Assembly: GCA_001910725.1 (NCBI GenBank)
Contig: MJGA01000067.1
Coordinates: forward strand, 1-64,000
Length of the DNA: 64,000 nt
Origin: Phanerodontia chrysosporium
Taxonomy: Eukaryota > Basidiomycota > Agaricomycetes > Polyporales > Phanerochaetaceae
Reading direction: 5' to 3'
Shown: one piece after another, positions 33,327 through 44,546 of the stretch
Numbering within the stretch: the first letter of the stretch is position 1
How the letters are laid out: each line of letters begins with the position of its first letter
Program-made: the position numbers and the translations under genes
The notes under the pieces: model-generated
The model's input: only the letters and a program-made list of their open reading frames with translations
Databases searched by the model: none
What the model was told of the DNA's origin: nothing

Positions 33327-33331
33327 GCGGG
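33327..33331. repeat. Target-site duplication GCGGG (right copy)
   Basis: Matches 25623-25627 and directly follows the right LTR. Confidence 0.85.
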
Positions 33332-33413
33332 CGCAGGCTGCTGATACAGTAAGAAAAATATCAGCATGGATTACGCAGCACTCACAGGCAGCGCGTTCCT
33401 GTCCACAAGGGTG

Positions 33414-33896
33414 CTATTTCGTGTACTCATGCTCTACACTGATGGTTCGATAACCTCCCGAGGTTGTTCTAGACGGTGCGTCTGCGCTGGACGAAGCACT
33501 TGTGCTGGACAAAAAGGGTGGTGTCTGTACAAGGGTACGAGGGGGCTTTGAGTGCGCAGGTACGACCACCGACAGGGAGCGTGCACGCACCTTCGCTCGC
33601 GGTATCGGAGACGTCAGGGAGTTATCTTCCGTTTCTGCCACAGCAAGCTTGGGCGTTGCGGTGCGCGCAGACACAGAAGGAGTAGCCTTGACATCAAGCT
33701 CTGAGGTCGTGAGATCGGCAGCTTCGAACTTGGGAGAAGTCTGCGCAAAAAGTGCCACTCTCGACTCACCAGCCCCACGTTCCCGCTCGCGCCAAGTCCA
33801 CCCTGTATGGCTAGCTGTACCCGCCACAAAGGCCGTAGCAGCGCACAGACATCTTTGCAGAGTGTGATGCAGAGCTACTCGTGAGCTCGAGAGCAA
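33414..33896 (-). CDS. Putative first exon of the host gene cut by the retrotransposon
   Basis: An open minus-strand frame of about 160 codons. Its first part is rich in Arg, Ser and hydrophobic residues (VALHHTLQRCLCAATAF), like a mitochondrial presequence or signal anchor, followed by a Ser/Thr/Pro/Ala-rich linker. Removing the retroelement places CTGTGAGTGC and ATCAGCAG about 50 bp apart, like an intron. That joins this side to PAPASPRPLKEWDDDIVV at 25627 and below. A start codon is uncertain: an ATG at about 33907 is followed quickly by a stop in its own frame. The family is not recognised. Confidence 0.35.
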   Translation of the reverse strand: MLSSSRVALHHTLQRCLCAATAFVAGTASHTGWTWRERERGAGESRVALFAQTSPKFEAADLTTSELDVKATPSVSARTATPKLAVAETEDNSLTSPIPRAKVRARSLSVVVPAHSKPPRTLVQTPPFLSSTSASSSADAPSRTTSGGYRTISVEHEYTK

Positions 33897-34213
33897 CGTA
33901 GAAGCATGGTGGAAGCAGAGGCGAAAGAGGACTGCCTAGTCAGCCTAGCCTAGGCGCGCGCTTGGCTCCTCACACCTCAGTCCACGTGTTGGATTGCTGT
34001 CGGATTCAGACCAGATTCGGCAGCTGCTCAATGTGATGCGTCCCCTCCGAGCCGGCGGCCTTGTGGCGTGCCGACGGATCAGGAAGAATGTGTTGTGTAC
34101 CGAGGAAAATTCCTGCGGGCAGGTAACCTGCAAATAGGCGCTGACCTGCGCTGACCTGCTCTGACCTAGGTTGACCTACGAAGAAAAATAGGAAAAGTCA
34201 AAGAAAATAAAAT
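33897..34213. repeat. Dispersed repeat copy and 10-bp tandem repeat
   Basis: 33930-34020 holds a copy of the dispersed repeat (CAGCCTAGCCTAGGCGCGCGC, then GGATTCAGACC). 34141-34180 holds four 10-bp units (CTGACCTGCG, CTGACCTGCT, CTGACCTAGG, TTGACCTACG). Confidence 0.7.
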
Positions 34214-34273
34214 GTGAAACGGCGGATTGGAACCGCAGGTGAGTGCATAAACCAACTGAGCCAGGACAGCACG
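34214..34273 (-). ncRNA. tRNA-like sequence with A and B boxes, anticodon arm collapsed
   Basis: On the minus strand TGGCTCAGTTGG (34263-34252) matches the pol III A box and GGTTCCAATCC (34234-34224) matches the B box, followed by a T-run (TTTTATTTT). Only 17 nt separate the boxes, too little for an anticodon arm. This is a tRNA pseudogene or a SINE-like pol III promoter rather than a working tRNA. Confidence 0.5.
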
Positions 34274-37200
34274 ACAATTTACTAACGGAAATGCTCCATA
34301 GCACACGCGGCGGAAGCAGCCGAACATGCAATCAACATTGTGGCGCATCAGCCGCAAAGCTTCGGCTGCGTCATCAGTGCTGTAGAATGAACCAGAGCGT
34401 AGATAATGTCATTAACAGAACGGGGTATATATTGATACTATCGGAGAGCACGATTACATTGCGATAAAGTGGGAAACATAGAACAGAACCGTAAGGGACG
34501 GATGGGTGGTGCAAAGTGTATAAACAATAGGATACGCCGTGAACACGAACTAGGCGACAGACTTTGGGTCTATCGCGACGTGGTGAACGTCGTTGCGGCC
34601 GTAAAACCGCCCGCCTCGATCGCAGGCGCAGACTTGAACGTGCCAGCCTTTGTCGACACGCGCCATGCCCGGACGGCTGCCGCGATGTAGTGTTGACCTG
34701 CGAAAGGCTCAGCAAGAGCATGCGAACGACAGTAGATACGCACGTTATGATGACGCAGAATTTGGGTCCCGTTCGCGCGCGAAGCACGACGTCCGAGTTC
34801 TCCACCGCGTCGCGGATGTTCTCGCGGATATACGGCTTCTTGCTGTACCACTGGCCGTCTAGAAAAAGAACATACCCCTCGCTTCTGAAGGTAGTGTCAG
34901 TGCGCGCGGGACGAGAGTGTACGCGAAGAACGTACGGCACTGCGCGGCGCGCCTCAGGTTGTAGCCGCGCTGCAATCGCGCTCCTTCGTTTCTGGTCGGT
35001 GAGTTTGCCGTTGTACGGCAGGGTCTTCGATAGACGAGCCATTCTCGCGGTCGCAGGTCGACAGTTGGCCAGCGGTGTTCAGCAACGACGGGCGACGTTG
35101 ACACGTGTGTAGGCGGGCGAGGTCCTCTCTTGGATGTGGTGAGAGGCGACACAGAGCGTGCGCGACAGGTCGGCGTGGTCGGAGCCGTCAATGACGAGCT
35201 GGCGAAGGTGTGGACGTCGTCGAAGCTGCAGATGTCGAGCAGCACGCGGTGCGACCGCGCGCACAGGAGCTGGCAGGGGATGAGCGTGAGATCTAGTTGT
35301 TCTCCTGGTTGTGGATGTCGAGCAGGGCGGTGGACACGTTGTCGAGGGGTAGGGAGGCCGGGCACGCTGTGTTCAAGGTGGGAGAGGGAGTAAGGGACAG
35401 GTAAGCACTCACTGCGATGCCAGACACTCTGGCAGTGTCACTGTTGGCTTCTGTGCTGGCTGTGGTTGGCTGGAGAGGTTGAGAGGAAGGTAGTGGGGTA
35501 AAGGGAGGCAGGTAGATTGGAGTAGACGCGATGTCGAAGTCAGAGCAAGCCATGGTAAAAGGGATAACCAAGCACCTTTGCCTATACCAAGTCCTGCCCT
35601 TTCTCTAAGTCCTAGACCCCAGATGACAGTCCTTGAGAGCGAGTTTGAGGTTCGCTCTTCTGCGAGGAGGCGAGGTAAGAAGAGAGGATGAGGGAGGGGG
35701 AGGTTGAAGAGCAAGGAAGAACGCAAGAAACCAGGGCGCCCGTTTACCAGGTCGCGATGTCAGCGCCGCCTCGCGAGCTGAACGTCGGCCGGTTACCGGT
35801 CTGTAGTTCCACGATGCGCGCGCCAGCAACTTCGCGCGCGCGCGCGCGCCGTCTGCCCTTGACGCGCTCGCACTCTGACACTTGCTCACCACGGCCGTGC
35901 GCACGCGCGCCCAATATCTTACCCTCTCGGCTGTCACGTCTTCATGGCGAGGAAGCACTCCCGCCGTTAGCCACAACGACGTGGGTACCGTTATTGCAGG
36001 GAGCTACAAGGCTCCTGCGTTGAGTGGCAGTCTACTGGGGTGCCTTGGTGCTCGTCAGCGTTCGCGCCCTGAAATTGGTTACGATTGCTTACTGCACCGT
36101 CGCTACCATCCCTATCCCCTCCCAGCTTCGTACGCCGTCGTCTTCCTGCGCGGTGCGCGATTTTGAGCAGTGAAGAATCTAGACAGAGCGTTGTCAATTA
36201 TTTTCAACAGACACTAGCTAAGTCAGCCTCGAGCTACAACTGTGTTTTCTCTATGTCTATGGCACGCTCTACATCCTCAGCGGGCATCTCACTGTTACCC
36301 TCCGCCACCGCCAGATAACGAGAGAACCCGGTACAGTCGGACTCACCTCACCCGTTGTCTGCTGTAGCGAAGCCTCTCGTGCTTGTCGTCTCGCTTGTCT
36401 GCACGTCAGTAGGTGACACTCCGGCCCTGCTCCTCCCCAAACTCAGCAGGCCATGCGCGCACGCTGAAGGTTTCCGCGAACCAGATGACTGCTACCTTTT
36501 GTCTTCGTGTCTGCTCCTGAGAAAGGTGTGTCAGTGCCGGACGGGTGTACAGGAGCAGTTGAAAAAACAGGCGATGAGAAGACCTTGTCCAGATGCTGTG
36601 CCTTGACATAGTTACAATTGAGATTTACAACGGCGAGGCGACATGCATGCTCAACGTTTGGCATCGTGCCCTCGTTCATGTTCTATAGCCCAGGCCGCAG
36701 CGGGTCGGTGGTCTATCGGACCACGCCTTGGCGACTCTACAGGGGGCCATGGACTCAATTCATCGCTCTGGAAGTCGAATCTCAAACTTGCATTGCAGGT
36801 AAGATACAGTTTTCGCGTACAGCAGGCCAGGACGGCAGTGGTGGTGACTCTATGGAATACCTGAAGCCTACGTAGATCAGTGAGTTGCACACGCCAAACT
36901 GGGGACTGAATATACCTGGATGGCGTCCTCATCCAAACTGAGGACATCATCCCCTTCTCGAGTCTGCTCTTCTTCCCTTCGCGGCAGGACAACAAGAGCG
37001 GATGCACGATCAACTCTCGAGCGAAAAGCAGGTGTGGCAACGTAAAGGTCGTCAATCGAGCCACAGCCCTACTCGCGTAAGCTAGCTGACCAGCATTGTA
37101 TGGGCGCGGATGATACTTGCCGGGAAATTTGGAGACCGCGCTTGAAACACCAAGATACTCGAGAGCGAGCTGGGACTACGAGTAACGACGGTGACGGCGG

Positions 37201-37594
37201 AGACGAAAGACCTGCATCAGCCTAGTCTAGGCGCGCGCCTAAATCCCACGTAAGCGGATTGTGCCCGGATTGAAGACAAACGCCGTTTCGGATTCAGCCC
37301 GGATTCAAAACAGTCTCCCTAGCCTGACGCCGGAGACCGCCTAGCCCAGAAAGACCAGCTTAGCCTAGTCGCGCGCTCGGCTCCTCACGCCCCGGTATTG
37401 CTGTCGGATTCAGCCCGGATCTAGTGCGGATTCAAGCCGGATTCAACGTGCTCTCCAAAGGTGTTGCAGTGAGTGCGGGCAGACGGTGTAAGCCCCAACG
37501 AGGTAGATGCGATAATTCCATGCAAACATGATGACCACAATCAGGTACCGTTACATCGTTGCCCACGAGCATACTAGGCACTGGCTGAACGCTT
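34274..37594. other. Repeat-rich stretch with unassigned open frames
   Basis: About 3.3 kb. A minus-strand frame starting at 35042 (MARLSKTLPYNGKLT, later YVLFLDGQWYSKKPYIREN) looks like a real exon, continuing after an intron-like GTGCGT...CGCAG to about 34570. A short ATG frame at 35553-35293 (Pro/Ser-rich) and one at 37064-36651 are possible. None is recognised. A (GC)n run lies near 35832-35850. Copies of the dispersed GGATTC repeat lie at 37210-37315 and 37350-37445, just downstream of the transposase gene. Confidence 0.4.
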
Positions 37595-40500
37595 CTAACC
37601 ACCGAACTCAGTCCTGCACGCCCAGGCGATCAGCAACATGACAACTTTGAGATGTGATATGCTTACTCTGTCCAATGGAAGTACGTGGATACAATCCTGG
37701 CTTATCGCAGTTTGCTGTTGTGGTCGCGGAGTAGAAGCAAAGTGACAAACGATATCGTTAATCCGAACGAAGGTCGGGGCGCTGCGCTTGTAGAACATCT
37801 TTCCCGCTGGATTGAGGTAAGCGCGATAGGGGTCGTGGCAAATGTCCTCGGGTGATAGCGGGTGAAAAGCGTCGACAATGGCGTAGACGTGATATTCCAC
37901 CTCAGAATTGTCAAGACGTCGGGGCCAGGCGACGATGGTCGAAATATATCCCGCCTGCCAACTTCCTGCTGCCAAGTCTCCGAATACAACTTGGCTGTCG
38001 CCTATGGCAGTAGACTTTGGGCAGAACCGCACGCCACCACGCGTGATACTTTTCTGCAGTAGCACCTCCTGCCCCAACACGCCGAAGGTTCCGAAGGTTC
38101 CGAAGTCAAGGAGGCCGTCTTCCAAGAGACGTATGCGTAACTGCTCATCAATGTGGGGTTCCAGCGTCGTGCACTTCGTGGTGTTCTCCAATTCGGGTTC
38201 CGCTTCCCCACGAAGTGCGAGTGCGTCGTTGAAGAAAGTTCCACGTTTGTCGTCGCCAAAAACACGTTCGAACTCGGGGGTCAGACGAGATGCGACGGGC
38301 TCAGGCAATTGCTCTGAGCTCATGAGGACTCGAACTTCCTGCGCTGCACAGAAGTTCCGAAACATCGTCGCTTCCAGTTCACCTGCAACACAGCATCAGA
38401 GTGGCACTGCTGGGAGTGGTGGAGCTTTCTCGTACCAGATTTCCGGTTTGTATTCTGTTGCTGGAGAACGTGGTTGTAGCGTTCAAACGGGAAACATCTC
38501 CAGGAGTGAACGGGTCCGAAGAGCTCTAGAAACCGGGGGAGGTGCAGCGAAAGATGTTGGCTTGCCATAAGTGACTTGGTAGGATATAAGCGAATGACGC
38601 CTTGAAGGTAAAGCTGCATGGATTCGTGATACTCTTTTATCCGTGAGGCGGTCTGAACGCGCATGTTGGCCAGTTTTGTTGCCTTGACCAGGTGCATGAA
38701 GTTTCCGAGAATTTCACGCTCAGTGTCAGAAGCGGCGGGGGATCCCAAGATTCTGACCATGGAAGTCACTAAATTTACCGTGCATGCTGTGCGCCACTCG
38801 TCAGCTGAGAGGGTACCATGGGCAGCGCTCCCTAGATTTCCTGGGGCTCGTCCAATCCATGACGGAAGCGTTGTGGCTTCCATGTCTTCATGAACAATCT
38901 TCAATTTGCTTCCTCCCAGCACGAACGCATTGCATCGCGGAGGTTTTGGTCTCGCCGTGCCAGCATTCTGGCTTTCATCGCGCTTAAAAGGGATGTCAAC
39001 ATGAGTTACGCCTAACCACGCCAATCTCACCCACATAAATCGAGAGTTTGTTCAGGATATCTAACTTGCTCATCGAGTTTATGGTCTGTTGAGAGGCTCC
39101 CGATAATTCCGTGGTGAGGTCGGGACGGCTGCTCGCCACCGACTGAGCCAGCGCTACCACCACAGGCTTCCGCATTTTTCTGGAGACGGCTTTAACGGAC
39201 GGCGTGACCTGCCATTCGTGAAGCGCATCTTCCAGCTCGTCTCCGGTAGCAGGGTCATTCCTACTCGGTTTTGGAGCGCTAGGATCGACGACTGAGCCAT
39301 CTGGTCGGACCCATCCTTGCTCTAACCTCTGTGGTATGCGTGTCAGCAGTGTCCGACGCTCAGATTTCGAGGAGTCGCGGCAGACTGACATATTGATGCA
39401 AAGCGTCCAACTGAGCCTTTCTCTTGGCTCCGAAACGCAGGCCGGCATCCTGGCACAGTTGTTTCAATACACGAGCTCCAAGCTCATTGATCTCGGTGGC
39501 GGTACCGTGTCGCATAAGCCTCCAAGCGCGCTCCATATCGAACGCATCGGGGTTCGGGTTCCGCTTTGGTTGGTCCTGATCCTGGGCGGCATCGTCGACT
39601 CTTACGTCCATGCCCCAATACACACGGCAGTGCGTCTGCAGGTTTCTGAGGAGCAGGATGTGCATGCTATCAATCACGGTGAATTTCACAGGATCCCAGT
39701 ATGGTAGGCGCAATAGCTCGGTGTAGCGAATACCGTGTTCTTCGAATAGCTTCTTCCGCCCGCCGGTAGATGCATCCTTCCATCGCTCGGCGTGTGCAGC
39801 GAACTCTTCTCGGCTTTGAATTCCAGGTGGCCATGTGTCCATGTCTAAGTTGTCGAGCTCATGCAAGGTTAATCCGCAATATGGACAGAAATGCATAGAT
39901 CCGTGACTTCCGAAAGCCATGACCTGCCTAGAAGCAGGAGTATCACAGACCACCGGGACAAGGGCGACTCGAACAAGACGACCTTTGGCGTGCCTGTGCG
40001 TTCTGGTGTAGTAGACGCCACGATCCCAGAAAATGAGCAGGTCGTCAACCAGAGGCCGAAGAAGATGGTTCACTTCTGTGAGGGATGGCTCCTGAGGGCC
40101 TGGGATGACGCCAACAAGGAAGACGTTCTCCAAGCGATGACGAACGTCCGGGGGTAGGTTGAGACATACCATGTATATGGCAGTCGACGAATTATGGGCG
40201 CCTCCGAGTGAATTCTGGAATGGATGAAAACCGTCCATGTTGAGAGCAAAGACTAGACGTCCCTCACGACTTCCTGGAGATCCCACAAATGGTTTTTTGT
40301 CTGCGCCTTTGAACTCGCGAAGTGCCTCTCCATCCCAAATGTCCCTCATCTCCCCGGGCTTTGCTCCTGTGTCGAAAACGTCTCGGTGAAGGAGATCCTC
40401 AATACCAGGGCGTCGCATTAGCTTGCCAACCCATTCCTTCAGATCGTGATGCAGATAGCGTCTTGCAGCTCTTGATCTCCCTTGAGACATACGCCGCAGT

Positions 40501-41663
40501 GATTTTCCACATTCAGGGGAGTCGTGGGCTTCCTTGTTCGTACAGCGGTCTGGAAAGTCGTCGATGGGGTAGCAGCAGAAACAGCGAGGGCAGCAACAAA
40601 ACTCGACTGAAGCGGGATTGAGATGCAGGCTGTCCAGAATTGTCCTCACGTCGTAGGGGATATCTGAAGCAGAGGGCCCAAACAGCTCGTGTGGTAAATC
40701 AGCCTCGGATAGCGCCATAGATGCGAATTGGCGCAAGCCGACTGATATGAAAGAGCAACGAGCCATAGACACATGGCACAGCAAAAAGAGAACGGCAACA
40801 AGGAGCTGAGCAAACAGAGATATGTTGTCTTCTGCAACAGCTGGTCGAACGTAATATGCCGCTATACACTTCGTTAGTCGTTGTTTCCACGAGTATTGCT
40901 TGTACGCACATGTATCCACGACAGGAACCTTGCCCTCCTTGACGTATCTTCTTGCACGGGATAGCAATTTAGAGCGACGCTCCCATTCCAGCTGTTTGTG
41001 CAACTCGATGGCGTATAGGTCGCCTTGGACCCGAGATACCATGTCCTTCAGGTGTTTCTGCACTAGTTCGTTCTCGGTATCCACGCCACCCAGCCGAGAC
41101 ATAGAATCGAGCAACCAAGCTTCGTGCTCCAGCAGCGCTTGATTTGACTCTCGTCCAGGTTCCAAAGAATACGGTCCGGTGTTAGCTTCATGGGTGAGGC
41201 GCATGGGTGCATGGACGGTCTGGAAGGGTGACGGAGGAAACAGGAAAACGACATTTTCCATGTCTATGGTAGGGAGAGCAGTCTTCCGCGTCTCAAGACC
41301 TTCAGATATGGAGGCAATGAGGCAGAGATACGCGGCTGCTTGAGGGGAGCGGACCCGCTGCGCCTCGGGTCGCATTGCTCGAGGTGGAGTGGGAGCGGAG
41401 CGCTTGCGGGGACGCGGCGGCAGCGGATCGTCCTTAGGTATCTCTTGCGTATGACCCCCAGAAAGGTTTCGGTTGTCCACCTTCTGGTGCTTGGCATATT
41501 CCGCACTGCTCACGGCTTTCCCGCAAACGAGAGATCCCAGTTGTGGATGCCACGCCACTCCAGAAGACGAGCACTCCGTGCATTGACAAATACAGAAAAC
41601 TGCAGGTTCTTGAGGCCTGTTCTGTCCTACTGGATTCTTGTTGCGATCCAGCCGAGGCTTCAT
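37595..41663 (-). CDS. Tnp2/Plavaka-like transposase (CACTA-type)
   Basis: A multi-exon gene of roughly 1150 residues. The N-terminal part has a Cys cluster (CICQCTECSSSGVAWHP), a long hydrophobic stretch LLVAVLFLLCHVSMA and CCCPRCFCCYP. The core shows the Agaricomycete Tnp2 pattern: FALNMDGFHPFQN, YMVCLNLPPDVRHRLENVF, FGSHGSMHFCPYCGLT, LLRLPYWDPVKFTVIDSMH and HCRVYWGMD. Later exons have LPSWIGRAPGNLG, NFMHLVKATKLANMR, FGPVHSWRCFPFERYN and QNTNRKSG, then the conserved tail. An in-frame 48-bp intron at 40862-40909 (branch GACTAAC) splits VVDT from the next exon, and others lie near 39350, 39020 and 38380. The acidic residues of the RNase-H-like fold are not assigned by eye. No disabling change is evident, so the gene may be functional. 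Exact exon ends, including the 3' end near 37600, are approximate. Confidence 0.85.
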
Positions 41664-41893
41664 GATCTTAACCTGGTTTATACGTTAGTAATTGAATTCA
41701 CGCAAATTAGGCTGGGCTCACCCAAATATCTGAAGGCGACAATCGATAGCTAGTCCGGTCTATCCTGATAACTAGTAGGATTATAGACCAATGAACCGAG
41801 ACTTGGCCGATTTGCAGGGAATCCTCGGTCGGGTGCAACAAGTTCACTTGCGAGGACGGACACGAGTGCAGACACCACAGCCGGAACAGGCTA
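41664..41893. promoter_or_regulatory. Divergent promoter region of transposase and partner gene
   Basis: Only 230 bp separate the transposase start (41663, minus) from the start of the six-exon plus-strand gene (41894). The spacer must hold both promoters. No clear TATA box is seen. Confidence 0.45.
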
Positions 41894-42919
41894 ATGTTTG
41901 CTGTTATTTGTTCGCACAAAGGACGCAACGACAGACGCCTGTATGCCGACTTAACCAGAACCATGACTTCTCTCGACGTCCACGAGATCATTGCCCGACC
42001 GTCCTTGGCTCACCTGGTCATGAGAGACGTGGTACTTATAGAGGAAGATGGGTCCAACCCAGAAAGCATCACACTAGGAGTCACAATCATATTATCCCGC
42101 TTTCACAAATCATTTAGTAAGCTCCACAATGTAGTAGACTGAAGGTGCAAATATATAGCTTGACCGTGCATGTAGACTGGTTGCTGGTTGTCAACGAAGC
42201 AAGCTATCAAGTTTATGCAAAGCTTATCACACGGACCTTCGAGTTGACTGGTTACGAAGTAAGTACACTCGTTGCGGGTTGGCGATGCTCTATCCTGGTC
42301 ACCTAACGAGATCCCACTAGAACAGTCTGCGAGCGGCATTAGCGGTCAGAAGCTCCAACGGTGCAATGCGGAGGCTATGCTTCCAGTTCTCCCACAGGAC
42401 TGAGCTCGTATCCTTCATCCGGACTCTATCCTTCTTGATGTCTGGCGCTCCCGAACATTTCGGCAAATCAGAGGCCTTGAGTTGTGTTGACACAAACGCG
42501 TTTGCGCGTTCCCCAGATGCCGGAGGTGCTGCGTTACGATACATCACGGAGCAGCTGCCGGGAATTGCTTGGAGTTTGAACACCGCGACCAAGCGCTTAG
42601 AGGGGAACATCTTGCTAAACCGGTAAGCTACTTTTCTTCCTCAGCAGCCTGGTACCCATGACTCACCTAGTCCGCAGAGGCCTACCGTTTTCCACGTCGG
42701 AGCTGTTCGCATTCCTCCTGTAAGAGCTTTGATATTGCTCCGTCACATTGCGCTTTACTGACCTGGTCGCCACCTAGAATGGGAGATAATGGAGACTCGC
42801 TGTACACGCAACCTTCTCTCTACGTGATCGCCTGGACGTGTCTCTCGTTTCACTATCTCCTTCTGTACTATGCGTTCCGTGTGTTGCTCAGGTTTTCAAG
42901 GATGCTGCTTGGTTTTTAA
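41894..42919 (+). CDS. Six-exon hypothetical protein, divergent to the transposase
   Basis: Exons 41894-42116, 42176-42258, 42321-42622, 42678-42719, 42778-42837 and 42892-42919 give 245 residues in frame, with clean GT-AG introns of 54-62 bp. The second intron has a CTAAC branch point. The protein has no recognised domain. It reads VHEIIARPSLAHLVMRD, then FNWLLVVNEASYQVYAKL, LVSFIRTLSFLMSGAPEHFG, ALRYITEQLPGIAWSLN and a hydrophobic end YVIAWTFSRMLLGF. Position suggests it could be an accessory gene of the same transposon (as TnpA accompanies TnpD in plant CACTA elements). It could equally be an ordinary host gene next to an insertion. Confidence 0.55.
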
Positions 42920-43845
42920 TCGGTTTAACGGACTACACTGAATGCTTAGCATGGCTGTATCAAGAGCATATAAATTCTCAACTTACACCTCCTCAACATA
43001 ATGTGCTGTGGACAGTATCTTGGTACGGCGGACTCGAGAGGGCGATTGCGGGCCAGTCAGACTGGTCACCAGACGCCCCAATAAGTTCAACTTGGCTTGC
43101 ATCCTGATTGTCTTCACACCCGATGCCGGACGCGGAAAACCGTGTCGTACACTCTCTGGGATGGCTTAGACCGCACTCGAACTCATCCGGCCAGGCCAGA
43201 CGGCCAGCCACATCGTGCCGCACTTCTGTGACTCGAGACAGTTGGAGATGGACGAACGCCGAAGAACCTTGCAAGAAATAACCCATGGTCTGTTCAGTCC
43301 TCCCGCACGCGTTCCATTGTGATCTGCTTACCTGGCTGCCCGTCGCTCCTGGCAGTGACGAGGCCCTGAACACCCAGTCTGTATCGTTGAGCAGTGTCTC
43401 CGTTAATGTCGGGGAGGGTACAACGGTGGGTAGGTCGTGCACCTCGCCTCGGCACATCTTCCGCTTGTGGGCCTTCGTACACGCGGAATCTGGGCAGTGT
43501 TCGTGTTCGTGAGAACGTCGCCGCGCGCACGTCAGATACCACTCGGATTCGATCCGGATTCCGGCCATATTCGTCTCGAATTGGCGACGCCTGTAGGCAG
43601 GTCCAAGTTCCGAAGACTTGCGCGACAGAGTAGACGGAAGCCGTTGCTTGAGGAGTTGTGGGCGCAGAAAGGACTATCCCCGGCTCAGCGCCGTCCATAC
43701 CCCTCGTGGCGATCCCCTTGACGAAGAAACATTGTGTGCGCTTCCTTGTCTGCCATGAACGCGGGATGCGAGAAGGGAGACAAAGATCGGAATAAAGCCG
43801 GACTTAACGGTGGAAGGCTGGGTGTCAACTTCTTCCTCAGTACAG
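42920..43845. other. Unassigned stretch with minus-strand frames
   Basis: Two overlapping minus-strand frames (43698-43294 starting at an ATG, MDGAEPGIVLSAPTTPQ, and 43568-42993) are open for 130-190 codons. They include an intron-like GTAAGC...TGCAAG near 43330-43270. No family is recognised. A GGATTCGATCCGGATTCC motif of the dispersed repeat lies at about 43546-43563. Confidence 0.35.
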
Positions 43846-44546
43846 GATACCCGAAACGTACCTCTTCTTGACCAGGCTAGGCGTGAGTCGCAGTCTCCAG
43901 GAAGTCGGTGACCTTGGTCCAATGAATCGGCTTCATACAATTTTTTTTCCCCGCACAGATGGCTATGAGCGAGCCGGAGAGGTTTCGGAGATCGGAGCCT
44001 GTGCAGAATGAGGTTGACGGAGAGGTAGCGAGTTGGGGAAAGAGTTACGCACCACCTCTAGTGTTATGAATACCGAGGTCCTGGGAAGTCCAGGAGCCCC
44101 TCAGGACGATAGTGGCTGTGATGAGAGACGTTCATAACGAGGAAAGGTATGTTGAGACAGTCTTGCCCTGTCTCCAAACAGGGCGTTGATGCCCGCTTCG
44201 CCCTTCTCGGTCGTCTGTAGAAGAGCAGACACGGGTGCGAGGGGAACGGGACCTTCTTGGCTTCAACAGTGTACAGCGCGAGATAGAATACGGAAAGCTG
44301 TCTTGCGAACGTCGGCATCGAGGGCTGCTGAGACACGATGGATGTCTTGCTCGGAGGCGTAGGGCGACGTGGTGCTTGAGCGCGTCAAGAAGCGCGGTGC
44401 GTGTTGCGGGGGACTGGAGCTTGGAATCGAGCTTCTCGACGGAAAACACACAGTAGAGAGCGAACAGACACACGCTCCATTGAGAAAGGGGGGAGGGCGA
44501 TGTCGATCTCGCGGTTGTGTCTGTGTTTTGGGCGTTGCGCTCGGCA
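43846..44546. repeat. 701-bp segmental duplication, copy A
   Basis: Nearly identical to 53931-54630. The only difference I see is in the T/C homopolymer near 43940. The copies diverge abruptly at both ends. Both copies contain the same 90-codon minus-strand frame (MSQQPSMPTFARQLSV), so that frame is either a duplicated gene fragment or chance. Confidence 0.9.

Noticed and set aside
34214..34273. Functional tRNA gene.
   Set aside because: There is no room for an anticodon arm between the A and B boxes.
43846..44546. The 90-141-codon minus-strand frames shared by both 701-bp copies as a gene family.
   Set aside because: They are shared because the DNA is duplicated, not through independent conservation. 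No splice or domain support.
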